A DNA stretch of 64,000 bases from JAVEYA01 sp034003745 (GTDB lineage: Bacteria > Bacillota > Peptococcia > DRI-13 > PHAD01). The stretch is taken from the NCBI GenBank assembly GCA_034003745.1, contig JAVEYA010000002.1:5997-69996 (forward strand), given 5' to 3'. The first letter of the stretch is position 1. Every line of letters begins with the position of its first letter. The translations under genes were made by a program, and so were the position numbers. Under the pieces are notes generated by a model, which did not search any database, was not told the DNA's origin, and saw only the letters and a list, made by a program, of their open reading frames with translations. This document shows, in pieces, positions 30,975 through 39,467 of this stretch.

Positions 30975-33647
30975 ATGGTGTTGGGTTTTTTAAAGAGTAT
31001 TCTGGATGAGAATGTAAAGGAAGTAAAGCGCCTTTCGAAGAAAGTCGAAAAGATCAACGCTTTGGAATCTGAGATGCAGGCTTTGAGCGATGCGGAGCTG
31101 CAGGGAAAGACGAATGCATTTAGAGAGCGACTGGACGCTGGGGAGAAGCTGGACGAAATCTTGCCGGAAGCTTTTGCGGTGGTGCGGGAAGCTTCCCGCC
31201 GGGTGCTGGGCATGCGGCACTTCGATGTGCAGCTGATCGGCGGCATGGCCTTGCATGAAGGCAAGATTGCCGAGATGAAGACCGGCGAGGGCAAGACGCT
31301 GGTGGCTACGCTGCCGGCTTATTTGAACGCCCTTACCGGCCAGGGCGTGCATATCGTCACGGTTAACGATTACCTGGCCCGGCGCGACAGCGAGTGGATG
31401 GGCCAGATCTACAAGTTCCTGGGTCTATCGGTAGGCCTGATCGTGCATGGGCTGGATTTTGACCAGCGCAAGAACGCCTATAATTCGGACATCACGTACG
31501 GCACCAACAACGAATTCGGTTTCGACTATCTGCGCGATAATATGGTCATCCGCCCTGAGCACATGGTGCAGCGGGGGCTGCATTACGCCATCGTGGACGA
31601 AGTGGACAGTATCCTCATCGACGAGGCGCGCACCCCTTTGATTATTTCGGGGGCAGGCAACAAGCCCAAGGATTTGTACCAGAAGGTGGCCAAGATTATC
31701 CCCCGGTTGAAGAATGAAGAGGATTATAAAGTCGATGAGAAGGCCCGTACCGTCGTGCTGACTGAGGAAGGCGTAGAAAAGGCGGAGAAGCTGCTGGGCG
31801 TGGAAAACCTCTATGACGATATCAATATCGAGCTTTCCCATCATGTCAACCAGGCCCTGCACGCCCACACGCTGATGAAGCGCGACGTCGATTACGTGGT
31901 CAAGGACGGCGAGATCATCATCGTAGACGAATTCACGGGCCGCCTGATGTTTGGCCGCCGCTACAGCGAAGGCCTGCACCAGGCCATTGAGGCCAAGGAA
32001 GGCGTCAAGATCGAGAAGGAATCTCAGACGTTGGCTACGATCACTTTCCAGAACTATTTCCGTATGTTCGGGAAGCTGGCCGGCATGACCGGTACAGCTG
32101 TGACGGAAGAGGAAGAATTCCGGAAGATTTATAAGCTGGACGTCATCGTCATCCCTACTAATATGCCCATGGTCCGGGATGATTTGCCGGATGCCGTCTA
32201 CCGCACGGAACAGGGCAAATTTCAGGCGGCGGTGGAAGAGATTGCCGAGCGCCACGCCGAAGGGCAGCCGGTTCTGGTCGGCACCATTTCCATTGAGAAA
32301 TCGGAGCTCTTATCCAAGCTCCTCACGCTAAAAGGCGTCAAGCATCAGGTCTTAAACGCCAAGTTCCACGACCTGGAAGCGCAGATTGTGGCACAGGCCG
32401 GGAGAAAAGGCGCAATCACGGTTTCCACCAACATGGCCGGCCGCGGCACCGACATCATTTTAGGCGGCAACCCCGGTTATATGGCCCGGCAGGAAATGCT
32501 CGCCCAGGGCTTCCCTTCCGAATTGATCGAAGAGGCTGCCGGAAACAATGTGACGGAAGACCCGGATGTTTTGAGATTACGGGAGCATTACCGCAAGATT
32601 TATGAGGAAAAGAAAAAAGAAACCGACGCCGAACACGAAGAGGTCGTAGCTGTGGGCGGCTTGCATATTATCGGAACGGAGCGCCATGAAAGCCGGCGCA
32701 TCGATAACCAGCTGCGCGGCCGGGCAGGCCGCCAGGGCGATCCCGGGGCCTCCCGCTTCTTCATCTCGCTGGAAGATGACCTCATGCGCCTGTTCGGCTC
32801 GGAAAATATTATGGGCCTGATGGACAAACTGGGGATGGACGATACCATACCCATCGAGAACGGGATGATTTCCCGGGCGATTGAGACAGCCCAGCGCCGC
32901 GTGGAAAGCCGCAACTTCGATATAAGAAAGCATGTGCTGGAATACGACGATGTGATGAACCAGCAGCGTGAAATCATTTATGCCCAGCGTCGCAAAGTAC
33001 TCATGGGCGAAAATATGCAGGATTCTGTGCTGGAGATGATTGAGAAGACGGTCGCCCGTACGATCAATACCTTTGCCGGCGGCAGCAAATACCCCGAGGA
33101 ATGGGATAATGCGAGCCTTTTGGAACAGGCCCACAAGCTCTTTTTGCCCCAACTGGAGATTACGGCGGAACAGCTGGCCAATATGGAAGCTGACGAGGTG
33201 CGGGAGCTCTTGTTAGAGGAGGCTATGCAGCAATACCGGCAAAAAGAAGCCGAGATGGGGACGGAGCATTTACGGGAATTGGAGCGTATCGTCACCCTGC
33301 GTGTGGTGGACGGCAAGTGGATGGGGCATCTGGACGCCATGGACCAGCTGCGCCACGGTATCGGCCTCAGGGCATACGGGCAGCGGGATCCGCTGATTGA
33401 ATACAAGCATGAAGCCTATGAAATGTTTAATATGATGATTGAAGAGATTCAGGAAGATATCGTCCGCTATGTTTACCATGTGACTTTTGTGGAGAAGCCC
33501 AAGGAAGAAAGAAAAGATATGGTGGAAAACCGCGGTGCGGAAGAAGTCAAAAAGACCCCGGCTACCAGCAGCAAGGTAGTCGGCCGCAATGACCCTTGCC
33601 CCTGCGGCAGCGGCAAGAAATACAAGAAATGCTGCGGGAAAGAATAG
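30975..33647 (+). CDS. secA: Preprotein translocase ATPase SecA
   Basis: This 890-residue motor drives Sec-dependent protein export. Landmarks: IGGMALHEGKIAEMKTGEGKT (Walker A, near residue 100), VHIVTVNDYLARRD, VDEVDSILIDEARTPLIISG, the second nucleotide domain TNMAGRGTDIILGG, and the C-terminal zinc-binding tail NDPCPCGSGKKYKKCCGKE that binds SecB-like partners or phospholipid. The length is usual for Bacillota. ATG 30975 follows AGGGAGAAGG. The prfB start overlaps the bases right after its stop, so secA and prfB are coupled. Confidence 0.97.
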   Translation: MVLGFLKSILDENVKEVKRLSKKVEKINALESEMQALSDAELQGKTNAFRERLDAGEKLDEILPEAFAVVREASRRVLGMRHFDVQLIGGMALHEGKIAEMKTGEGKTLVATLPAYLNALTGQGVHIVTVNDYLARRDSEWMGQIYKFLGLSVGLIVHGLDFDQRKNAYNSDITYGTNNEFGFDYLRDNMVIRPEHMVQRGLHYAIVDEVDSILIDEARTPLIISGAGNKPKDLYQKVAKIIPRLKNEEDYKVDEKARTVVLTEEGVEKAEKLLGVENLYDDINIELSHHVNQALHAHTLMKRDVDYVVKDGEIIIVDEFTGRLMFGRRYSEGLHQAIEAKEGVKIEKESQTLATITFQNYFRMFGKLAGMTGTAVTEEEEFRKIYKLDVIVIPTNMPMVRDDLPDAVYRTEQGKFQAAVEEIAERHAEGQPVLVGTISIEKSELLSKLLTLKGVKHQVLNAKFHDLEAQIVAQAGRKGAITVSTNMAGRGTDIILGGNPGYMARQEMLAQGFPSELIEEAAGNNVTEDPDVLRLREHYRKIYEEKKKETDAEHEEVVAVGGLHIIGTERHESRRIDNQLRGRAGRQGDPGASRFFISLEDDLMRLFGSENIMGLMDKLGMDDTIPIENGMISRAIETAQRRVESRNFDIRKHVLEYDDVMNQQREIIYAQRRKVLMGENMQDSVLEMIEKTVARTINTFAGGSKYPEEWDNASLLEQAHKLFLPQLEITAEQLANMEADEVRELLLEEAMQQYRQKEAEMGTEHLRELERIVTLRVVDGKWMGHLDAMDQLRHGIGLRAYGQRDPLIEYKHEAYEMFNMMIEEIQEDIVRYVYHVTFVEKPKEERKDMVENRGAEEVKKTPATSSKVVGRNDPCPCGSGKKYKKCCGKE

Positions 33648-33658
33648 GAGGAAGCATT

Positions 33659-34766
33659 TTGTCGGCAGAATTGAAGCGTGAACTGGAAAAAGCCAAAAAG
33701 AGAATTGAAGAATTAAGGGGGTCCCTTTGACTTACCGGCCAAGGAACGGGAACTGGGGGAATTAGAAGAGCTGATGTCGCAACCCGGTTTCTGGGATGAG
33801 CTGGAGAAGGCCCAGGCCATGGGACAGAAGAGCAGCGCCCTTCGAAACAGCCTGGAGGAATTCGCCGGACTGCAGCAGAAGTATGAAGACGGCGAGGTTC
33901 TTTGTGAACTGGCCGAGGAAGGGGAGGAATACCGGCAGGAACTCGCGGATACGGTGGCCCAATTGACCGCCGATCTGGACAAGATGGAACTGCGGCTTCT
34001 TTTCAGCGATAAATACGACGCGTCCAACGCCATTATCTCCCTGCATCCGGGGGCCGGCGGCACCGAGTCCCAGGACTGGACGGAAATGCTCCTTAGAATG
34101 TATAGCCGCTGGGCTGAAAATAAAGGCTTTGCGGTGGAAACCCTGGATTATTTGCCCGGTGACGAAGCGGGCGTAAAAAGCGTTACTTTACTGATTAAAG
34201 GAGAAAATGCCTACGGCTGCCTGAAAGCGGAAAAAGGGGTGCACCGCTTGGTGCGCATTTCACCCTTCGATGCATCCGGACGGCGCCATACTTCTTTTTC
34301 CGCCGTGGATGTGCTGCCGGAAGTCAGCGATGAGGACGCCGGGGAGATAGAACTGGATTATGAGGAAATCCGGGTGGATACTTTCCGCGCCGGGGGCGCC
34401 GGGGGTCAGCATATCAACAAGACGGAATCGGCGGTGCGAATGACCCATTTGCCCACCGGCATTGTGGTCTCTTGCCAGAATGAGCGCTCGCAGATCCAGA
34501 ACCGGGCGGCCTGCGAAAAAATTCTCAAAGCCAGGCTCCTGGAGCGTCGGCGGGCCGAACAGGACGCGGAGATCAACAATATCCGGGGCGAGCAGCAGGA
34601 TATCGCCTGGGGCAGTCAGATCCGCTCCTATGTCTTTCACCCGTACAATATGGTCAAGGACCACCGCACCAATACGGAGACAGGCAATGTCTACGGGGTG
34701 ATGGACGGCGATCTGGACCCTTTTATTGACGCGTATCTGCGTCATCTGGCCGGCCAGGATAAATAA
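33659..34766 (+). CDS. prfB: Peptide chain release factor 2 with programmed +1 frameshift
   Basis: RF2 releases peptides at UGA and UAA. Translation starts at TTG 33659 (AGGAGG just upstream) and reads 23 codons to an in-frame TGA at 33728-33730. The context AGG-GGG-TCC-CTT-TGA-C is the classic RF2 frameshift site with an internal Shine-Dalgarno AGGGGG. A +1 shift after CTT continues from GAC at 33729 to the stop at 34766, giving 368 residues. The downstream frame has the stop-codon tripeptide SPF (in VRISPFDASGRRH) and the catalytic GGQ (in GAGGQHINKTESAVRMTH). Low RF2 levels favour the shift, so the gene regulates itself. It lies 11 bases after secA. Confidence 0.95.
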
Positions 34767-34788
34767 AGCGGGCAGGCAGAACATGCGC

Positions 34789-34857
34789 GTCATTCTGAGC
34801 GCAGTGAAGAATCTTATGGTTCTAACAAAAGGATTCTTCGTTTTACTCAGAATGACA
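34789..34857. repeat. Dispersed palindromic repeat, copy 4
   Basis: It begins GTCATTCTGAGCGCAGTGAAGAATC and ends GATTCTTCGTTTTACTCAGAATGACA (described by its ends). The two halves are complementary over most of their length with a short loop near GGTTCTAAC. It fills the prfB-transketolase gap. Confidence 0.8.
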
Positions 34858-34878
34858 AAAACCGAGGAGGCACACAAG

Positions 34879-35694
34879 ATGAGTATCAATGAAGCATATT
34901 TGCAGGAAACAGCCCGGCAGATCCGGCGCAATATTATCACCATGCTGCAGGAAGCGGCTTCGGGGCATCCCGGCGGCTCGCTCTCGGCAGCCGAAATTGT
35001 CACTTACCTCTATTTTCACGCTATGAATGTGGACCCGCAGAATCCCCAGTGGGAAGACCGCGACCGGTTCGTGCTGAGCAAGGGGCATGCCGCTCCGGTA
35101 CTGTTTTCTGCACTGGCTGAGAAAGGCTTCTTCCCCCGGGAAGAGCTGTTGACCTTCCGCAAAATCAACAGCCGCCTGCAGGGCCACCCCGATATGAAGA
35201 AGGCGCCGGGCGTAGATATGTCCACCGGTTCGCTGGGGCAAGGCTTTTCCGCCTCCATCGGCATCGCCCTGGCCGGTAAGCTGGACAAAAAAGACTATCG
35301 CGTCTATGCGCTTCTGGGCGACGGGGAAGCGGAAGAAGGCCAGGTCTGGGAGGCGGCCATGGCAGCCGCCCATTACAAGCTGGACAACCTTACCGCCTTT
35401 TTAGACTATAACCGTATGCAGATTGACGGGACGCTGGATGAGGTCATTTCCCCGGAACCGCTGGATGAGAAATTTAAGGCTTTCGGCTGGCATGTTTTGA
35501 GTATTGACGGGCATTCCCTGGCTGAGATTGATGCGGCGGTCGCGGAAGCGAAGCAAACCGCAGGAAAGCCGACGATGATTATCGCCCGCACCGTGAAGGG
35601 CAAGGGCGTTTCTTTCATGGAAAACCAAGTAAACTGGCACGGTACGCCGCCCAGCAAGGAACAGGCGGACAAGGCCCTGTCCGAACTGGTATAA
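34879..35694 (+). CDS. Transketolase, N-terminal (TPP-binding) subunit
   Basis: This 271-residue protein corresponds to the first half of transketolase, which binds thiamine pyrophosphate and moves two-carbon units between sugar phosphates. The GDG-type cofactor motif is LLGDGEAEEGQVWEAAMAAAHYKLDN. Substrate/cofactor histidines lie in SGHPGGSLS and SKGHAAPVLF. AGGAGG precedes ATG 34879. The second half is encoded separately 16 bases downstream, a split arrangement common in anaerobes and archaea. These genes sit between prfB and ftsE, an insertion relative to the B. subtilis order. Confidence 0.94.
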   Translation: MSINEAYLQETARQIRRNIITMLQEAASGHPGGSLSAAEIVTYLYFHAMNVDPQNPQWEDRDRFVLSKGHAAPVLFSALAEKGFFPREELLTFRKINSRLQGHPDMKKAPGVDMSTGSLGQGFSASIGIALAGKLDKKDYRVYALLGDGEAEEGQVWEAAMAAAHYKLDNLTAFLDYNRMQIDGTLDEVISPEPLDEKFKAFGWHVLSIDGHSLAEIDAAVAEAKQTAGKPTMIIARTVKGKGVSFMENQVNWHGTPPSKEQADKALSELV

Positions 35695-35710
35695 GGGGGA
35701 AATGGAAACA

Positions 35711-36646
35711 ATGGAAAAGATAGCAACGCGCGACGCCTATGGCAAAGCCTTGGTTAAACTGGGCGCGGAAAATCCCCGCATCGTGGCGCTGGACGCGGAT
35801 TTATCCAAATCCACTAAAACTGTGGATTTTAAGAAAGCCTATCCGGAGCGCTTTTTCAATATGGGCATTGCCGAGCAGAATTTAATGGGGACTGCGGCGG
35901 GACTGGCTGCTGCCGGCAAGATTCCTTTTGCCAGCACCTTTGCCGTTTTTGCCACCGGCAGAGCTTTTGAGCAGATTCGTAACTCTATCGCCTATACTAA
36001 GCTGAATGTGAAGATTGCCGCCACCCACGCCGGTCTGACCGTAGGTGAGGACGGGGCTTCCCATCAGGCCATCGCCGATATCGCCGTCATGCGCGCCCTG
36101 CCCAATATGACCGTCATCGTACCGGCGGACGGTATCGAGACGGAGCAGGCCGTCCGGGCGGCCGCCCAATATGAGGGACCGGTCTACATCCGCTTGGGCC
36201 GTTCCGGCGTGCCGGTATTATATGGTAGTGATTATGATTTTAAGATCGGCAAGGCTTCCGTGCTTAAGGAAGGCCGGGACGCGGCCGTTCTGGCCACCGG
36301 GATGATGGTGGCGGAAGCTCTGAAGGCGGCGGAAGAACTGGCGGCAGAGGGGACCAGCATCCGCGTCGTCAATATCTCCACCATCAAACCGCTGGATGTG
36401 GATGCCGTCGTGGCAGCCGCCCGGGAAACCGGCGCGCTGGTCACCGCGGAAGAGCATAACATCATCGGCGGCCTGGGCAGCGCCGTGGCCGAAGCCCTGG
36501 CGGAGCATTCCCCCGCCCCGTTGGAACGCGTCGGCGTCCAAGACACCTTCGGCGAGTCCGGCAAGCCTCAGGAACTTCTGGAGAAATACGGCCTCACATC
36601 GACTGATATTGTGAAGGCTGTACGTAAAGTTATAAGCCGCAAGTAG
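35711..36646 (+). CDS. Transketolase, C-terminal (pyrimidine-binding) subunit
   Basis: This 311-residue second half of the split transketolase contains the PYR domain (VALDADLSKSTKTVDFKKAY, FFNMGIAEQNLMGTAAGLA with the catalytic glutamate) and the C-terminal domain (GALVTAEEHNIIGGLGSAVA). It forms the active enzyme with the upstream subunit. AAGGGGG at 35693-35699 better fits ATG 35711 than ATG 35702. A long perfect hairpin follows. DXS-like function is excluded by the split form and lack of DXS-specific N-terminal features. Confidence 0.93.
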   Translation: MEKIATRDAYGKALVKLGAENPRIVALDADLSKSTKTVDFKKAYPERFFNMGIAEQNLMGTAAGLAAAGKIPFASTFAVFATGRAFEQIRNSIAYTKLNVKIAATHAGLTVGEDGASHQAIADIAVMRALPNMTVIVPADGIETEQAVRAAAQYEGPVYIRLGRSGVPVLYGSDYDFKIGKASVLKEGRDAAVLATGMMVAEALKAAEELAAEGTSIRVVNISTIKPLDVDAVVAAARETGALVTAEEHNIIGGLGSAVAEALAEHSPAPLERVGVQDTFGESGKPQELLEKYGLTSTDIVKAVRKVISRK

Positions 36647-36670
36647 AGGGTACGAAAGAATAAGGAATAA

Positions 36671-36713
36671 AAGTAAGAAGGACAAGGGGACGGGCTCCTT
36701 GTCCTTCTTACTT
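36671..36713 (+). terminator. 17-base perfect hairpin with GGGGAC core
   Basis: Arms 36671-36687 (AAGTAAGAAGGACAAGG) and 36697-36713 (CCTTGTCCTTCTTACTT) pair perfectly around GGACGGGCT. No T-run follows, but the stem is strong enough to end or protect the transketolase message. Its core resembles hairpins at 10264 and 51078. Confidence 0.6.
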
Positions 36714-36814
36714 GTGTGTCCCGATAAGAGGGCTAGTATTTTTTTCAATCAATGCTATAATGATAGTAAGGAAAAGTAAGGAATCATGAATGTGCAAGGA
36801 GGAATTTGCATATA

Positions 36815-37213
36815 ATGTCTATAGCGGAAAAAGACTTGAAGGTGACCAAAATGAAAAAAGAGATTAGAACGGGAACGATAACTTCCAAACGCCAGCTTAC
36901 TATACCGAAAGACTTTTGCGATAAGCTGGGGCTTGAGAAGGACGTCGAGCTCATCCTGGAAGAAGACGGGATTGTAATAAAAAAGCTTCCTTTAGATGAA
37001 AATTTAAACGATGATTTTTCCGATCTCATTCTACAATCCATACTGGAAGAAGGTTATACCGGCAAAGAGAATATTTTAAGGGAGTTTAGAATGCGCAAGC
37101 GCGTTCTGCCTATGGCTGTCAGAAAACTGATTAACGAGGCGAGAGAATACGCCGGGAAAGATACCCGTACATCTGAAGAACTTGATAAAGAGCTTTTTGG
37201 CGGGGAGGATTAA
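36815..37213 (+). CDS. AbrB/MazE-type antitoxin
   Basis: This 132-residue protein has an N-terminal swapped-hairpin AbrB DNA-binding domain (GTITSKRQLTIPKDFCDKLGL, then VELILEEDGIVIKKL) and a long acidic/helical C-terminus that would bind and neutralise the toxin. A RelE-like toxin gene starts 4 bases after its stop. AAGGAGG at 36796-36802 lies 12 bases before ATG 36815; TTG 36806 is an alternative. A perfect TATAAT lies at 36756-36761. The pair reads more AT-rich than its neighbours, which fits horizontal gain. Confidence 0.82.
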   Translation: MSIAEKDLKVTKMKKEIRTGTITSKRQLTIPKDFCDKLGLEKDVELILEEDGIVIKKLPLDENLNDDFSDLILQSILEEGYTGKENILREFRMRKRVLPMAVRKLINEAREYAGKDTRTSEELDKELFGGED

Positions 37214-37216
37214 CCC

Positions 37217-37540
37217 TTGCTCGATTATAAAGTAGCGCCAAAAGTTGAAAAATACTTTAAAAAGATTAAGACCAAAGATCGTATATTAAGCCGAAAATAT
37301 AGTGAAGCTATTCTGGAAATTCGTAAAAATCCCGAGATAGGGCAGCCAAAAAAAGGGAACCTTAAGGGGATAATAGGCTATGATATCTACCATAATGGAG
37401 TAAACTATGAATTAGCTTATGAAGTTGCTGAAATCAATGGAAAGGTTGTTCTGATTATCTTAGCAGGGACCAGAGAAAATTTTTATGATCAATTGGAAAA
37501 ATACATCAAGGATTGCCGTAAGTATTTTGAATTAAATTAA
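37217..37540 (+). CDS. RelE/ParE-family toxin
   Basis: This 107-residue protein starts with TTG 37217 after GGGGAGG. The RelE fold is suggested by an N-terminal beta strand (LDYKVAPKVEKYFKKI), a helical pair (RKYSEAILEIRKNPEIGQPKKGNLKGI) and strands ending with NYELAYEVAEINGKVVLIILAGTRENFYDQL. RelE toxins cleave mRNA on the ribosome; ParE types poison gyrase, and the sequence alone does not decide between them. With the AbrB-type gene it forms a type II toxin-antitoxin module between the transketolase and ftsE genes. Confidence 0.8.
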   Translation: MLDYKVAPKVEKYFKKIKTKDRILSRKYSEAILEIRKNPEIGQPKKGNLKGIIGYDIYHNGVNYELAYEVAEINGKVVLIILAGTRENFYDQLEKYIKDCRKYFELN

Positions 37541-37679
37541 CATTTATTTTCCAGCAGGAATTGCCTATACATTGTCGAACAAAGAAAAGTGGCCAAGCAA
37601 AATGGAACTATTTTTACTTTTTTTCGTCAGAATATATTAACTCCTTTACGGTAAAGCTTGTGGGAAACGGGGTGAGCGG

Positions 37680-38366
37680 ATGATTCAGATGTTCAACGTC
37701 TCCAAGATATATGAGGGCGAGGTCAAGGTGGAAGCCCTTTCCGATATAAACCTACATATTAGAAAAGGTGAATTTGTCTTTGTAGTGGGGCCTTCCGGCG
37801 CCGGCAAATCAACCCTGACCAAGCTGATGATCAGAGAAGAGCTGCCGACCAAAGGGCAGATTATGGTGGATAACAGAAGCCTGATCCGGATAAAAAACCG
37901 GGAAATTCCCCATTTGCGGCGGAAAATCGGCTTCATCTTCCAGGATTTTCGTCTGCTGATGGAGCGGACCATATACGAAAACGTGGCTTTTGCCATGGAA
38001 GCGATCGAGATACCCCGCGGAGAAGTGCGCGAACGCGTGCCGGCTGTGCTGGAGATGGTCGGCCTGGCCGATAAACTGAAATCCTATCCCCATCAGCTCT
38101 CCGGCGGGCAGCAGCAGCGGGTCTGCATCGCACGGGCTGTGGTCAATGACCCGCGGATCATTATTGCGGACGAGCCTACCGGAAACCTCGACCCCGATAC
38201 TTCCTGGGAAATTATGAATATCCTGCTGGCCATCAATAAGCGCGGCACTACCATTATCACCGCCACGCACGACCGTGAGATGGTCGACAGTATGAGACGC
38301 CGGGTCATTGCGCTGCGCGGCGGTTTTATCGTGCGCGATGAAGAGCGGGGAGGGTATGACAAATGA
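37680..38366 (+). CDS. ftsE: Cell division ATP-binding protein FtsE
   Basis: This 228-residue ABC ATPase works with FtsX to gate peptidoglycan hydrolases at the division site or along the wall. Walker A is GPSGAGKST, the signature is LSGGQQQRVCIARA and Walker B is IIIADEPTGNLD. GGGGTGAGCGG precedes ATG 37680; ATG 37689 is an alternative. It overlaps ftsX by 4 bases (ATGA), so the two are translationally coupled. Confidence 0.96.
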   Translation: MIQMFNVSKIYEGEVKVEALSDINLHIRKGEFVFVVGPSGAGKSTLTKLMIREELPTKGQIMVDNRSLIRIKNREIPHLRRKIGFIFQDFRLLMERTIYENVAFAMEAIEIPRGEVRERVPAVLEMVGLADKLKSYPHQLSGGQQQRVCIARAVVNDPRIIIADEPTGNLDPDTSWEIMNILLAINKRGTTIITATHDREMVDSMRRRVIALRGGFIVRDEERGGYDK

Positions 38367-39250
38367 GACTGAGCAGTTTCAGTTATGCCCTGCGTGACGC
38401 GCTGCGCTCCTTATGGCGCAATAAATTTATGACCGTAGCTTCGGTGGCGACGGTAGCCATTTCCCTTTTGATTCTAGGGGCGGCCTGGCTTCTGGTGCTG
38501 AACTCCAATTATTTGGCCTCCGCGATGGAATCGGAATTGGAGATAAACGTCTACTTAAAGGATGACGTGCCCCGGGAAGAAGCGGTACTGATGGAAGAGG
38601 TCTTCGCCGATATTGCCGGCGTGGCGGAAGTGGTTTTCGTGCCGCGGGAGAAAGGCCTTCAAGAACTCGAGGACAGGTTCAGCGAAGATACCGGTCTTTT
38701 GGAAGCGCTGGGAGACAGGAATCCGCTGCCTGATATCTACCGTCTTAAAGCCAATGATGCGGTAAATGTCCCGGCGATAGCCGAGATGGCCTCATCTTTG
38801 GATAGAGTGGAAAATGTCCGCTACGGACAAGGTCTGGTAGAGCGCCTGCTGGCCCTGACCGATTGGCTGCATACCGCCGGTGTGGTGATGATTGTTGCCA
38901 TTGCGGTAGCCTCCGTCTTTCTGATTGCTACCACCATTCGCCTGACCGTGTTTGCCCGGCGCCGTGAAATCGGCATCATGAAGCTGGTCGGCGCGACCAA
39001 CTGGTATATCCGCTGGCCCTTTTTCCTGGAAGGCATGCTGATTGGTTTCATGGGCGCGGCTATTGCGGTGGGCGTAATCCATTTGTTCTATGCGGAACTG
39101 ACCAAAAATATTGCTTCTACGGTAAGTTTTGTGCCGATTATGACGGACCGGACCATGCTGAATGAGATTTTCCGGAATCTTTTGCTGCTGGGGACGGGAC
39201 TGGGCGCGCTGGGCAGCGCCGTCAGCCTGCGCCGGTTCCTGAAAGTTTAA
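38363..39250 (+). CDS. ftsX: Cell division protein FtsX
   Basis: This 295-residue membrane partner of FtsE has four membrane helices: one near residue 30 (FMTVASVATVAISLLILGAAWLL) and three in the C-terminal half (VVMIVAIAVASVFLIATTIRL and two more). A large extracytoplasmic loop (about residues 55-165) would contact a hydrolase. The motif ARRREIGIMKLVGATNWYIRWPFFLEGM is typical. No EnvC/PcsB-type hydrolase gene follows; a C-terminal protease comes next instead, as in B. subtilis ctpB. Confidence 0.95.
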   Translation: MRLSSFSYALRDALRSLWRNKFMTVASVATVAISLLILGAAWLLVLNSNYLASAMESELEINVYLKDDVPREEAVLMEEVFADIAGVAEVVFVPREKGLQELEDRFSEDTGLLEALGDRNPLPDIYRLKANDAVNVPAIAEMASSLDRVENVRYGQGLVERLLALTDWLHTAGVVMIVAIAVASVFLIATTIRLTVFARRREIGIMKLVGATNWYIRWPFFLEGMLIGFMGAAIAVGVIHLFYAELTKNIASTVSFVPIMTDRTMLNEIFRNLLLLGTGLGALGSAVSLRRFLKV

Positions 39251-39269
39251 GTGAGAGAATCGCCATTCG

Positions 39270-39344
39270 TGTCATTCTGAGCGTTAGCGAAGAATCTTTC
39301 TATTGCAAGAACCAACAAGATTCTTCGCTGCGCTCAGAATGACA
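39270..39344. repeat. Dispersed palindromic repeat, copy 5
   Basis: It begins TGTCATTCTGAGCG and ends CGCTCAGAATGACA. The inner blocks AGCGAAGAATC and GATTCTTCGCT are also complementary. It is one of the best-preserved members of the family and lies between ftsX and ctpA. Confidence 0.85.
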
Positions 39345-39467
39345 TTTTCAGTAAGCGGTTCTTTGAATCCACCTTTTCTATTTTTGATTAATATAGTAAG
39401 ATTTACTTACATATAATTAGTTTAAGGCGTCTTTAGAACGCCGTATGGGAAAGCCGGGGGTGGAACA

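Noticed and set aside
33659..33730. prfB disrupted by an in-frame stop (pseudogene)
   Set aside because: The stop lies in the exact RF2 frameshift context with the internal Shine-Dalgarno-like AGGGGG, and the downstream frame is intact.
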